A stretch of 60,134 bases of DNA from Eubacterium sp. ER2 (GTDB taxonomy: Bacteria > Bacillota > Clostridia > Lachnospirales > Lachnospiraceae): assembly GCF_000765215.1 (NCBI RefSeq), contig NZ_JPJE01000033.1, positions 1 to 60,134 of the forward strand, read 5' to 3'. Below, piece by piece: positions 43,453 to 52,241 of the stretch. Below the pieces are notes generated by a model. It did no database searches, was not told the DNA's origin, and saw only the letters and a program-made list of their open reading frames with translations. Every line of letters begins with the position of its first letter. Position 1 is the stretch's first letter. The position numbers and the translations under genes were made by a program.

Positions 43453-44388
43453 ATGGAATTTAAACACAGGTCAGTATTACTTGAAGAAACTGTCAATGGA
43501 TTAAACATCAGGCCGGACGGCATTTATGTGGACGGAACGCTTGGTGGAGGCGGACATGCGTACGAGATATGCAGACGTCTCGGTGACAAGGGGAGTATTG
43601 TAGGAATAGACCAGGATGAGGCTGCCATAGAGGCGGCGGGCATCCGCTTAAAGGACTTCGGGGAGAAGGTCACGATAGTCCGGAGCAACTATTGTGAAAT
43701 GAAGTCCGTGCTCCAAGGATTAGGCATTGACAAGGTCGATGGGATCGTGCTCGATCTGGGCGTATCATCTTATCAGTTAGATACGGCAGAGAGGGGATTC
43801 TCCTATCGCGAAGATGCACCCCTGGATATGAGAATGGACAGGCGTCAGACGATGACGGCCAGGGACATTGTCAATGACTACAGTGAGAAGGACCTCTATC
43901 GCGTTATCAGAGATTACGGGGAGGATAGGTTTGCCAAGAACATTGCCAAGCATATCGTGATCGAACGCGAGAAGAGGTCCATCGAAACAACCGGACAGCT
44001 GACGGAGATCATCAGGGGAGCCATTCCCATGAAATTCCAGAAAAAGTCCGGGCATCCGGCCAAGAGGACCTTTCAGGCCATCCGGATCGAGCTGAACAGA
44101 GAGCTGGATGTGCTGAAGAATTCTCTGGACGATATGATCGATCTGCTAAATCCGGGGGGAAGGCTTTGCATCATCACCTTCCACTCACTGGAGGATCGGA
44201 TTGTGAAAAGCGCATTTAAGAAAAATGAGGATCCCTGTACATGCCCGAAGGATTTTCCGGTGTGCGTGTGCGGAAAGGTCTCAAAAGGGAGTATTTTAAC
44301 TAGAAAACCTATTCTGCCGAGCCAGGAGGAGATGGAGGAGAACAGCCGTTCCAAGAGCGCGAAGCTCCGGATCTTCGAGAGAAAGTAG
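43453..44388 (+). CDS. rsmH: 16S rRNA (cytosine-1402-N4) methyltransferase
   Basis: A 311-residue SAM-dependent enzyme that methylates C1402 in the ribosomal decoding centre. Motifs: HRSVLLEE at the start, SAM site [30 protein letters not shown], and C-terminal [14 protein letters not shown] with a Cys-rich [13 protein letters not shown] segment. Standard second gene after mraZ. GAGGGAGAAG precedes the ATG. Confidence 0.97.
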   Translation: MEFKHRSVLLEETVNGLNIRPDGIYVDGTLGGGGHAYEICRRLGDKGSIVGIDQDEAAIEAAGIRLKDFGEKVTIVRSNYCEMKSVLQGLGIDKVDGIVLDLGVSSYQLDTAERGFSYREDAPLDMRMDRRQTMTARDIVNDYSEKDLYRVIRDYGEDRFAKNIAKHIVIEREKRSIETTGQLTEIIRGAIPMKFQKKSGHPAKRTFQAIRIELNRELDVLKNSLDDMIDLLNPGGRLCIITFHSLEDRIVKSAFKKNEDPCTCPKDFPVCVCGKVSKGSILTRKPILPSQEEMEENSRSKSAKLRIFERK

Positions 44389-44428
44389 GCGGGCAGGCGC
44401 AGGGAGTATATAGAAAGGGGATTATCAG

Positions 44429-44986
44429 ATGGCTGCGGGAAGAGCATCATCCAGAAGGACAAATACATACAGAAGAAGCGGCGCTGATTCCCGTTCTATG
44501 TACGTGTACGGCAACGCGGTGCCAAAGCCGGATTACGAGCCCCAGCGGCGTGGGGAGCCGTCGCGGGAGCTCAGGCGAGGGAAAAGCAGCCGTCAGAGCC
44601 GGCGGGTACGCCAGAACCAGAGAAGAGAGCTGCGGGTCGGGAAGCGATACGTGATCTTTCTCTCCGTGGCAGCGGTGCTGGCCCTTTTTATCTGCGTAAA
44701 CTATGTGCGCCTCCAGTCAGAGATTGCCGGCCGCTCCAGCAACATCACAGCGCTGCAGGAGGAGCTGGCTGACATGCGGGAGGCGAACAACACGAAATAC
44801 AATTCCATTGTCGACTCCGTCAACATGGATCAGATCAAGCAGAAGGCGGAGGGTGAGCTGGGAATGGTGCCCGCCCAGAGCGGCCAGATTGTAGAATATG
44901 ACAGTCCTGAGGGGGATTACGTGACACAGTATGAGCAGATACCGGAGAGTGGTATCATTGCGAGCGCAGACAATGTACAGGACTAA
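44429..44986 (+). CDS. ftsL: FtsL/DivIC-like septum protein
   Basis: A 185-residue bitopic protein. The cytoplasmic N-terminus is long and very basic (about 70 residues, with RRGEPSRELRRGKSSRQSRR). One membrane helix (about 73-92) precedes a leucine-zipper-like extracytoplasmic coiled coil (about 93-140: ITALQEELADMREANN). The position between rsmH and the class B PBP gene is where ftsL sits in other bacteria. FtsL with FtsQ and DivIC activates FtsW-FtsI at the septum. Sequence conservation in this family is low, so the name rests on topology and position. Confidence 0.82.
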   Translation: MAAGRASSRRTNTYRRSGADSRSMYVYGNAVPKPDYEPQRRGEPSRELRRGKSSRQSRRVRQNQRRELRVGKRYVIFLSVAAVLALFICVNYVRLQSEIAGRSSNITALQEELADMREANNTKYNSIVDSVNMDQIKQKAEGELGMVPAQSGQIVEYDSPEGDYVTQYEQIPESGIIASADNVQD

Positions 44987-44995
44987 GGTGTAAAG

Positions 44996-46852
44996 ATGAC
45001 CAAAAAAGTAAAGAAATTATTGCGGAAGAAATTTCCCAAATTTATGCAGAAAAAGCTAGTTATCCTCTATGTGGGGATCATACTAGCTTTTGCTGGTCTT
45101 GTGGTGAGGATCACCTACATCAATGCGGCCAGCGGAGAGGAATATACAAAGATCGTGCTGGATCAGCAGCAGTATGACAGCCGGGTCATCCCTTACAAGA
45201 GGGGGGATATCGTGGACCGGAACGGCACCAAGCTGGCCACCAGCGAGCGGGTGTACAATGTGATCCTGGACGTAAAGACCATGCTCAGCGATGAGGATTA
45301 CGTGGAGCCCACAAAGCAGGTGCTGAAGGACTGCTTTGGCGTCGAGGAGGAGACGGTGGACAGTCTCATAGAGAACAGCCCGGACAGCCGGTACAGCATC
45401 CTCGTAAAGGGGATCGACTACGAGACGGCCCAGAATTTCAACGCCATTGATGACGATGATGAGAACTATCCCAATGTCCAGGGGATCTGGCTGGAGGATG
45501 ACTATCACAGGACCTACCCCTACAGCACCCTGGCCTCCGACGTGCTTGGGTTCACTGTGGATGGAAATGTGGGAAATGGGGGCATAGAAGGGTACTATAA
45601 CTCCACTCTCAACGGCACCGACGGCCGGGAGTACGGCTATCTGGACAGCGGCTCCTCCGTGGAGCGGACCGTGAAGGAGCCGGTGAACGGAAAGACCGTG
45701 GTGTCCACCATTGACCTGCAGGTGCAGAGCGTGGTGGAAAAGTATATCCAGCAGTTCAACGATGAGAGGAAAAACAACGCCACTCCCGGGGAGGGGAGCA
45801 AGAACACGGCGGTCATGGTCATGAACCCCCAGAACGGGGAGATCCTGGCGGAGGCCAGCTATCCAAACTTTGACCTGAACAATCCCAGGGATCTGACGAA
45901 ATACTACACCCAGGAAGAGATCGACGCCATGAGTGACGAGGAGACGCTGGACGTCCTCAACAGCCTGTGGAAGAACTTCTGCGTCACCGACACCTATGAG
46001 CCCGGCTCCACCATCAAGCCCTTCACTGTGGCGGCGGCGCTTGAGACGGGCGCCCTCACCGGGGATGAGACCTTTTACTGCGGCGGCTCTCTCCACATCG
46101 GGGACTATGATATCCACTGCATCAACCGGGATGGACACGGAACCCTGACGGTGAAGGGGGCGATAGAGAACTCCTGCAACGTGGCTCTGATGCAGATCGG
46201 GGAGATGATCGGAGCGGTGGATTTCTCCAAATATCAGCACACCTTCGGCTTTGGCGAGATGACCGGCATCGACCTGCCGGGTGAGGCGGAGACTTCGGCC
46301 CTTCTCTATACGGCGGACAACATGGACGAGACCAGCCTTGCCACCAATGCCTTTGGACAGAACTTCAACGTGACCATGACTCAGATGATGGCGGGCTTCT
46401 GCTCTCTCATCAACGGCGGCTACTACTATGAGCCCCACATCGTGAAGCAGATCCAGGATGAGAACGGGAACGTGATCGAGAATGTGGACCCTGTCCTTGT
46501 GAAGAGGACCATATCGGAGGATACGAGCACTCTGGTGAAGGACTACATGAGAGGCGTGGTTCTGGAGGGCAGCGGCAAAGCAGCCAACATAGAGGGCTAC
46601 GAGGTGGGAGGAAAGACGGGGACGGCGGAGAAGCTGCCCCGAAGCGACGGCAAAAACCTTGTTTCCTTCATCGCCTACGCACCCCAGGAAAATCCGGAGA
46701 TCGCCATTTATGTAGTTATCGATGAGCCCAACGAATACGACCAGGCCCAGAGCTCTCTGGCCGTCCAGATGGCCAGCGACATCATGAAGGAGATTTTCCC
46801 CTACCTGGGCATCAGCCAGACGGCGGACGCGTCAGCCGGCTCGGATCAGTAG
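44996..46852 (+). CDS. pbpB: Class B penicillin-binding protein (FtsI/PbpB-like)
   Basis: A 618-residue peptidoglycan D,D-transpeptidase. A basic cytoplasmic start and one membrane helix (about 20-42) precede the dimerisation domain (about 55-230: KRGDIVDRNG, then GNVGNGGIEGYYN). The transpeptidase domain (about 255-605) has the active-site SxxK in YEPGSTIKPF, SxN in ENSCNVALMQ and KTG in VGGKTGTAEK. No PASTA domains follow. It would crosslink septal wall with an FtsW partner. It starts 9 bp after ftsL and is followed by a second, related PBP gene behind a hairpin. Confidence 0.94.
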   Translation: MTKKVKKLLRKKFPKFMQKKLVILYVGIILAFAGLVVRITYINAASGEEYTKIVLDQQQYDSRVIPYKRGDIVDRNGTKLATSERVYNVILDVKTMLSDEDYVEPTKQVLKDCFGVEEETVDSLIENSPDSRYSILVKGIDYETAQNFNAIDDDDENYPNVQGIWLEDDYHRTYPYSTLASDVLGFTVDGNVGNGGIEGYYNSTLNGTDGREYGYLDSGSSVERTVKEPVNGKTVVSTIDLQVQSVVEKYIQQFNDERKNNATPGEGSKNTAVMVMNPQNGEILAEASYPNFDLNNPRDLTKYYTQEEIDAMSDEETLDVLNSLWKNFCVTDTYEPGSTIKPFTVAAALETGALTGDETFYCGGSLHIGDYDIHCINRDGHGTLTVKGAIENSCNVALMQIGEMIGAVDFSKYQHTFGFGEMTGIDLPGEAETSALLYTADNMDETSLATNAFGQNFNVTMTQMMAGFCSLINGGYYYEPHIVKQIQDENGNVIENVDPVLVKRTISEDTSTLVKDYMRGVVLEGSGKAANIEGYEVGGKTGTAEKLPRSDGKNLVSFIAYAPQENPEIAIYVVIDEPNEYDQAQSSLAVQMASDIMKEIFPYLGISQTADASAGSDQ

Positions 46853-46892
46853 AAAGCAGCGCAAAGGGAAAACAGCATACGGGCAGATGTAT

Positions 46893-46942
46893 AACCTCAC
46901 AGAAGCACTCATAAATTGTAGAAAGGCTTTTGTGAGGTTTTT
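46893..46942 (+). promoter_or_regulatory. Stem-loop/attenuator covering the RBS of the second PBP gene
   Basis: 14-bp stem (46893-46906 AACCTCACAGAAGC and 46926-46939 GCTTTTGTGAGGTT, one G-T pair), 19-nt loop and five T ending at 46942, three bases before the GTG start. The GTGAGG ribosome site (46932-46937) is inside the right arm. The element can act as a terminator/attenuator or hide the ribosome site. Confidence 0.75.
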
Positions 46943-46944
46943 CT

Positions 46945-48669
46945 GTGCGCAACCGGACATATAATAAGAAGAAACTCTTCATCGTTTTTCTCGGGGCCCT
47001 GTTCATCCTGCTTTTCCTGGCCGGGCGCCTTGTCTGGCTGATGGTCTTTGAGGCGGACTACTACCAGGAGAAGGCGGAGGCTCTCCATGAGCGGGAGAGG
47101 GAGATCAAGGCGGCCAGGGGGAGGATACTGGACGCATCAGGCCATGTGCTGGCGGATAACCGGACCGTGTGCACCATCTCCGTCATCCACAGCCAGATCA
47201 CGGACCCTGAGGCGGTGATACGCGCTCTGTCCCAGACGCTGGAGATGGAGGAGAGTGAGGTCAGGGAGAAGGTGGAGAAGGTCTCCTCCATGGAGCGGAT
47301 CAGAACCAACGTGGAGAAGGAGACCGGGGACATTATACGGAATATGGGCCTTGACGGGGTGAAGGTGGATGAGGATTTCAAGCGGTATTACCCATACGGG
47401 GACCTGGCCTCCACAGTGCTTGGGTTTACCGGGGCGGATAACCAGGGGATCATCGGCCTCGAGGTGAAGTATGAGGAGTACCTGAAGGGGCAGAACGGCA
47501 CCATACTGACCACCACGGACGCCCGGGGCATAGAGCTTCCCGGGGAGGCGGAGGACCGGATCGAGCCGGTGGCCGGAAACGACCTGCAGACAAGTCTTGA
47601 CTACAATCTGCAGATGTACGCCCAGCAGATGGCGGAGAAGGTGATGGAGGAGAAACAGGCCGACGGCGTCTCCATCCTTCTCATGAACCCGCAAAGCGGG
47701 GAGATAATGGCCATGGTGAATGTGCCTGAATTCGATCTGAACGACCCATTCACCCTGAACACAGGGACAGATACCTCCGCTTTGTCGGACGAGGAGAAGC
47801 AGGACGCTCTGAACCAGATGTGGAGAAACCGGTGCATCAACGACACCTACGAGCCCGGATCTACCTTCAAGATCATCACCGCCTCGGCGGCTCTGGAGGA
47901 GGGCGTGGTGTCTCTGGATGACACCTTCAGCTGCCCCGGCTACCGGGTGGTGGAGGACCGGAAGATCCGCTGCCACAAGGTGGGAGGACACGGGCAGGAG
48001 ACCTTTGTGGAGGGTGTCATGAACTCCTGTAATCCGGTGTTTATCGATGTGGGGCTGCGGCTGGGGGCGGACACCTTCTGCGATTACTATCAGCAGTTCG
48101 GTCTCCTTGACCTGACCGGAGTGGACCTGCCAGGGGAGGCCGGGACCATCATGCACAAGCGGGAAAATATAGGTACTGTGGAGCTTGCCACTATGTCCTT
48201 TGGCCAGTCCTTCCAGGTCACACCCATCCAGATGGCGGCCACTGTCAGCTCTATCATAAATGGCGGCTACCGGGTGACGCCCCATGTGGGAGTCCGGGTG
48301 CTGGATGAGGAGGGGCGGGAGAAGCTGACGCTGAACCAGGGAAAGAAGGACCGCATCGTCTCGGAGGAGACCTCCCGGACCATGCGCACGATCCTGGAGA
48401 AGGTGGTGGCGGAGGGCTCGGGTAAAAACGCGGCCATAGCGGGATACCGGATCGGGGGCAAGACAGCCACCTCCCAGACGCTCCCCAGGAGCGCGAACAA
48501 ATATATCTCCTCCTTCATCGGATTTGCGCCGGCGGACGACCCTCAGGTGCTTGGCATGTGCATTATATACAATCCCCAGGGAGTCTACTATGGGGGAACC
48601 ATTGCGGCGCCGGTGATACGGGACATTTTTGAGAACATCCTCCCCTATCTTGGCGTTGAAAAAGAGTGA
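46945..48669 (+). CDS. Second class B penicillin-binding protein, SpoVD-like
   Basis: A 574-residue transpeptidase paralogous to the one just upstream. One membrane helix (about 12-34), dimerisation domain with AARGRILDASG and FTGADNQGIIGLEVKYEEYL, and a transpeptidase domain (about 230-570) with SxxK in YEPGSTFKII and SxN in MNSCNPVF. The third motif reads GGKTATSQ, so the usual KTG is KTA. In Bacillus subtilis the gene after pbpB is spoVD, which makes cortex; position supports that, although no PASTA domain is seen. The GTG start is the only usable one, since a stop codon lies 12 bp upstream in frame; its ribosome site sits within a stem-loop. Confidence 0.9.
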   Translation: MRNRTYNKKKLFIVFLGALFILLFLAGRLVWLMVFEADYYQEKAEALHEREREIKAARGRILDASGHVLADNRTVCTISVIHSQITDPEAVIRALSQTLEMEESEVREKVEKVSSMERIRTNVEKETGDIIRNMGLDGVKVDEDFKRYYPYGDLASTVLGFTGADNQGIIGLEVKYEEYLKGQNGTILTTTDARGIELPGEAEDRIEPVAGNDLQTSLDYNLQMYAQQMAEKVMEEKQADGVSILLMNPQSGEIMAMVNVPEFDLNDPFTLNTGTDTSALSDEEKQDALNQMWRNRCINDTYEPGSTFKIITASAALEEGVVSLDDTFSCPGYRVVEDRKIRCHKVGGHGQETFVEGVMNSCNPVFIDVGLRLGADTFCDYYQQFGLLDLTGVDLPGEAGTIMHKRENIGTVELATMSFGQSFQVTPIQMAATVSSIINGGYRVTPHVGVRVLDEEGREKLTLNQGKKDRIVSEETSRTMRTILEKVVAEGSGKNAAIAGYRIGGKTATSQTLPRSANKYISSFIGFAPADDPQVLGMCIIYNPQGVYYGGTIAAPVIRDIFENILPYLGVEKE

Positions 48670-48753
48670 GAAATGAAGTATACTGAATGGAGCTATGGAT
48701 TGCCCCGGCAGTCCTGGGCCAGGAAAATAACGAAAGAGACGAGAGGTGTATCT

Positions 48754-49710
48754 ATGGACTATACAATTTTTGTGCCAGTGCTCATTTCCTTTGCGCTGAG
48801 CGTGATCATGGGCCCGGTTGTGATTCCGGTGCTCCGCAGATTGAAAATGGACCAGACGGAGAGGGAGGAGGGTGTGAAATCCCACCTAAAGAAGGCGGGC
48901 ACTCCCACCATGGGAGGAGTCATCATCCTGACCGCGGTGGTACTCACATCCGTTATCTACATCGGGCGGTATCCGAACATTATTCCCATTCTCTTTGTGA
49001 CTCTGGGATTTGGACTTATCGGATTTCTGGACGATTATCTGAAGGTGGTGCTCAAGAGGTCTGACGGGCTCTTCCCCAGGCAGAAGATGGCCCTGCAGAT
49101 CCTTGTGACGGCGGTCTTTGCCTTCTACCTTGTGAAGTTTACAGACGTGCCTTTGACGATGCTCATCCCCTTCTCCGGCGGCAGATACCTGGATATCGGA
49201 TGGCTGGCCATCCCCCTGCTCTTTGTGGCGGTGATCGGTACGGTCAACGGGGTGAACTTTACAGACGGCCTGGACGGTCTGGCCTCCAGCGTGACCGTAC
49301 TTGTGGCCACCTTCTTCACGGTGGTGGCAGTGGGGACGAAGAGCGGCATCGAGCCGATCACCTGCGCGGTGGTGGGCGCCCTCCTCGGGTTCCTTCTGTT
49401 CAATGTGTACCCGGCCAGCGTGTTTATGGGGGACACAGGTTCCCTGGCCCTTGGCGGCTTTGTGGCCTCCACAGCCTACATGCTGCAGATGCCCATTTTC
49501 ATTATCATCGTGGGACTGATCTATGTGGTGGAGGTGCTCTCCGTCATGATCCAGGTTACATACTTTAAGAAAACCGGGGGCAAGCGGTTTTTCAAGATGG
49601 CCCCCATCCACCATCATTTTGAGCTCTGCGGGTGGTCGGAGACAAAGGTTGTGGCCGTGTTTTCCATCATCACAGCCATCCTCTGCCTGATCGCTCTCAT
49701 GGCCATGTAG
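48754..49710 (+). CDS. mraY: Phospho-N-acetylmuramoyl-pentapeptide transferase
   Basis: A 318-residue polytopic enzyme making lipid I from UDP-MurNAc-pentapeptide and undecaprenyl phosphate. Motifs: KAGTPTMGG, the catalytic DDYLKV segment, NFTDGLDGLASS, FMGDTGSLALGG and APIHHHFEL. About ten membrane helices. An in-frame start 81 bp upstream exists, but AGAGGTG and the family's usual length favour ATG 48754. It lies directly after the SpoVD-like gene; murE and murF, which often sit here, are missing. Confidence 0.97.
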   Translation: MDYTIFVPVLISFALSVIMGPVVIPVLRRLKMDQTEREEGVKSHLKKAGTPTMGGVIILTAVVLTSVIYIGRYPNIIPILFVTLGFGLIGFLDDYLKVVLKRSDGLFPRQKMALQILVTAVFAFYLVKFTDVPLTMLIPFSGGRYLDIGWLAIPLLFVAVIGTVNGVNFTDGLDGLASSVTVLVATFFTVVAVGTKSGIEPITCAVVGALLGFLLFNVYPASVFMGDTGSLALGGFVASTAYMLQMPIFIIIVGLIYVVEVLSVMIQVTYFKKTGGKRFFKMAPIHHHFELCGWSETKVVAVFSIITAILCLIALMAM

Positions 49711-49732
49711 CAGGAAGGAGAGAAGGGATACA

Positions 49733-51091
49733 ATGGATACAGCAGGAAAAGAAGTACTCGTGTTCGGCCTGGGGATCAGCGGCATCGGCGCTGGATCCCT
49801 GCTGGAGAAGAGAGGCGCCCGTGTGGTTCTCTATGACGGCAATGAAAAGCTGGACAAGGATAAGATCAGAGAACAACTGGGAGAGGACAGCAGTGCCAGA
49901 ATCATCACGGGGCCTTTCCCGGAGGAGCTGCTGGGGGAGCTGGACCTTGTGGTGCTCAGCCCCGGCGTGCCCACAGATCTGCCCGTCATAGAGAAGATGA
50001 GGGAGATGGGGATAGAGATCATCGGGGAAATTGAGCTGGCCTACCTCTTTGGCAGAGGAGAGATCCTGGCCATCACAGGCACCAACGGGAAGACCACCAC
50101 CACCTCTCTTCTGGGGGAGATTGCGAAGAACGCCTTTGACAGTGTCTTTGTGGTGGGAAATATTGGCAATCCCTACACCGCAGTGGTGGACCAGACCAGG
50201 GACGATTCCGTCATCGTGGCGGAGATGAGCAGCTTTCAGCTGGAGAGCATCGTTACCTTCCGTCCCAGGGTGTCCGCCATTCTCAACCTGACACCAGATC
50301 ATCTGAACCGGCACCACACCATGGAGGCCTACATCCAGGCAAAGGAGAATATCACGAGGAACCAGACAGAGGAGGATTTCTGCGTCCTCAACTACGAGGA
50401 CGAGGTGCTCCGCAAATTCGGGGAGAGCCTGCGGGCGCAGGTGATCTGGTTTTCCAGCGCCAGGAAGCTGGAGGCAGGCATTTATCTGGAGGATGGTCAT
50501 ATAATATACAGGGGAGCCAAAGGGGCGGAGGAGCTGCTGTGCAGCGTGGATGAGCTCCAGCTTCTGGGCACCCACAACTATGAGAATGTGATGGCGGCCT
50601 CCGCCATGGCCATCGCCTACGGCGTCCCCATGGACGTGATACGTGATACGGTGAAGGCCTTCAGGGGTGTGGAGCACCGGATCGAGTTCGTGGCGGAAAA
50701 GGGGGGCGTGGCCTACTACAATGACTCCAAGGGCACCAATCCGGATGCGGCTATCAAGGCGGTCCAGGCCATGAAGAGGCCCACTGTGCTGATCGGGGGA
50801 GGCTATGACAAGCAGTCCGACTACAGAGAGTGGATCGAGAGCTTTGGAGGGAAGGTGAAGCTCCTTGTGCTCCTGGGAGCCACAAAGGAGAAGATCGCCG
50901 CCCAGGCAAAGGAGTGCGGCTTTACAGACTATGTGTTTGCGGATAGCTTCGACGAGGCAGTCCAAAGAGCGGCATCCGCCGCGGCGCCTGGGGATGCGGT
51001 TCTTCTGTCACCCGCCTGCGCCAGCTGGGATATGTTCAGGAGCTATGAAGAACGGGGAGATAAATTCAAAGAGATTGTAAATTCCTTGTAA
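49733..51091 (+). CDS. murD: UDP-N-acetylmuramoylalanine-D-glutamate ligase
   Basis: A 452-residue cytoplasmic ligase adding D-Glu to UDP-MurNAc-L-Ala. The N-terminal domain starts VLVFGLGISGIGAG; the ATP site is ITGTNGKTTTTSLLGE; VAEMSSFQLE, LNLTPDHLNRH and the C-terminal VAYYNDSKGTNPDAAIKA are family hallmarks. AAGGAGAGAAGGG precedes the start. It lies between mraY and an FtsW/SpoVE gene, as in Bacillus. Confidence 0.97.
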   Translation: MDTAGKEVLVFGLGISGIGAGSLLEKRGARVVLYDGNEKLDKDKIREQLGEDSSARIITGPFPEELLGELDLVVLSPGVPTDLPVIEKMREMGIEIIGEIELAYLFGRGEILAITGTNGKTTTTSLLGEIAKNAFDSVFVVGNIGNPYTAVVDQTRDDSVIVAEMSSFQLESIVTFRPRVSAILNLTPDHLNRHHTMEAYIQAKENITRNQTEEDFCVLNYEDEVLRKFGESLRAQVIWFSSARKLEAGIYLEDGHIIYRGAKGAEELLCSVDELQLLGTHNYENVMAASAMAIAYGVPMDVIRDTVKAFRGVEHRIEFVAEKGGVAYYNDSKGTNPDAAIKAVQAMKRPTVLIGGGYDKQSDYREWIESFGGKVKLLVLLGATKEKIAAQAKECGFTDYVFADSFDEAVQRAASAAAPGDAVLLSPACASWDMFRSYEERGDKFKEIVNSL

Positions 51092-51104
51092 GGGAGAGCA
51101 TAGA

Positions 51105-52190
51105 TTGCCGGGTTCATCCAGAAAGAAAAAATATGACTACACGCTGCTTGCGGCGCTGTCTCTTCTCCTCCTGGCGGGGCTTGTGATCCTGCAGAGCACC
51201 AGCGCCTGGAACGGGGAAGTGAAGTTTAACGATCCTTATTATTATCTGAAAAAGCAGGTTTTTGCCACAACCATCGGGATAGCGGCCATGTTCGTGACAG
51301 CCAATATGGACTACCATGCCCTGCGCCGTCTCGCCCTGCCGGCCTACCTGGCAGCAGTGCTATTGTCCGTCGCTGTCCTTCTTGTGGGAGATGAGTACAA
51401 CGGGTCCAGAAGATGGCTTTCTTTGGGCCCGTTTTCTTTTCAGCCCTCAGAGTTCGCCAAGGTGGCAGTGATCCTCTTCCTGGCCGATCTTGTGACGAAG
51501 TGCGCGGACAGGGTAAAGAAGATGCGGGTTATGGCGGGGATCATGATCCTGGTCCTGCCGGTGGCCGGCCTTGTGGGAGCCAGCAACTTAAGCACAGCCA
51601 TCATCATCCTGGGCATCGGGGTAATCCTTGTGTTCATCGCCAGCCCGAAGTACGGGCAGTTTGTCTGGATGGGAGTCATTGGCTGTGCCTTTCTGGCCGT
51701 CTTTCTGGCTCTGGAGAGCTACCGCCTGGAGCGGCTGGCCATTTGGAGAAACCCGGAGGCCTACGAGAAGGGCTACCAGACTCTGCAGGGGCTCTACGCC
51801 ATCGGCTCCGGGGGACTTTTTGGCCGGGGGCTGGGAAACAGTGTGCAGAAGCTGGGATTTGTCCCGGAGGCCCAGAACGACATGATCTTCTCCATCATCT
51901 GTGAGGAGCTGGGACTTTTCGGGGCCGGCTTTATCCTCCTGCTCTTTCTCATCCTGATCTGGCGGTTCTACGTCATCGCCAGCAGAGCCCCGGACCTCTT
52001 CGGGGCCCTTATCGCCGCCGGGGCCATGGGTCACATGCTGATCCAGGTGATCCTGAACATCGCGGTAGTGACCAACACCATTCCCAACACAGGCATCACC
52101 CTGCCCTTTATCAGCTACGGGGGTACCTCGGTGGTGTTCCTCCTGCTGGAAATGGGGCTTGTGCTGAGCGTGTCATCTCTGGTAAAATAA
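51105..52190 (+). CDS. FtsW/SpoVE-family peptidoglycan glycosyltransferase (second copy)
   Basis: A 361-residue SEDS protein with about ten membrane helices and a short basic N-terminus. Hallmarks: LVILQSTSAW, NGSRRWLSLG, QPSEFAKVAVIL, the loop WRNPEAYEKGYQTLQGLYAIGSGG (nt 51744-51815), RGLGNSVQKLG and PNTGITLPFISYGGTS. In this copy the loop has WRNPEAY where the first copy has WLDPERY. The TTG start is supported by AAGGGAGAG six bases upstream. Position after murD matches spoVE/ftsW in Bacillus; the nearby class B PBPs are likely partners. Confidence 0.92.
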   Translation: MPGSSRKKKYDYTLLAALSLLLLAGLVILQSTSAWNGEVKFNDPYYYLKKQVFATTIGIAAMFVTANMDYHALRRLALPAYLAAVLLSVAVLLVGDEYNGSRRWLSLGPFSFQPSEFAKVAVILFLADLVTKCADRVKKMRVMAGIMILVLPVAGLVGASNLSTAIIILGIGVILVFIASPKYGQFVWMGVIGCAFLAVFLALESYRLERLAIWRNPEAYEKGYQTLQGLYAIGSGGLFGRGLGNSVQKLGFVPEAQNDMIFSIICEELGLFGAGFILLLFLILIWRFYVIASRAPDLFGALIAAGAMGHMLIQVILNIAVVTNTIPNTGITLPFISYGGTSVVFLLLEMGLVLSVSSLVK

Positions 52191-52199
52191 CAGGAAAGT

Positions 52200-52221
52200 G
52201 CCGGCTGCCATGGCGGCCGGC
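52200..52221 (+). other. GC hairpin between ftsW/spoVE and ftsQ
   Basis: 10-bp near-perfect stem GCCGGCTGCC/GGCGGCCGGC (one T-G pair) with a very short loop. No T-run follows and the ftsQ ribosome site comes 10 bp later, so it is probably a transcript-processing or stability element. Confidence 0.55.
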
Positions 52222-52241
52222 GGGAATACAGGAGGCTTTAC

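Noticed and set aside
45083-46438. Long minus-strand open frame opposite the pbpB gene
   Set aside because: It is a mirror of a GC-rich real gene; no ribosome site, and the product is a His/Val/Leu-rich sequence with no family features. The same holds for the long antisense frames over the second PBP gene, murD and ftsZ.
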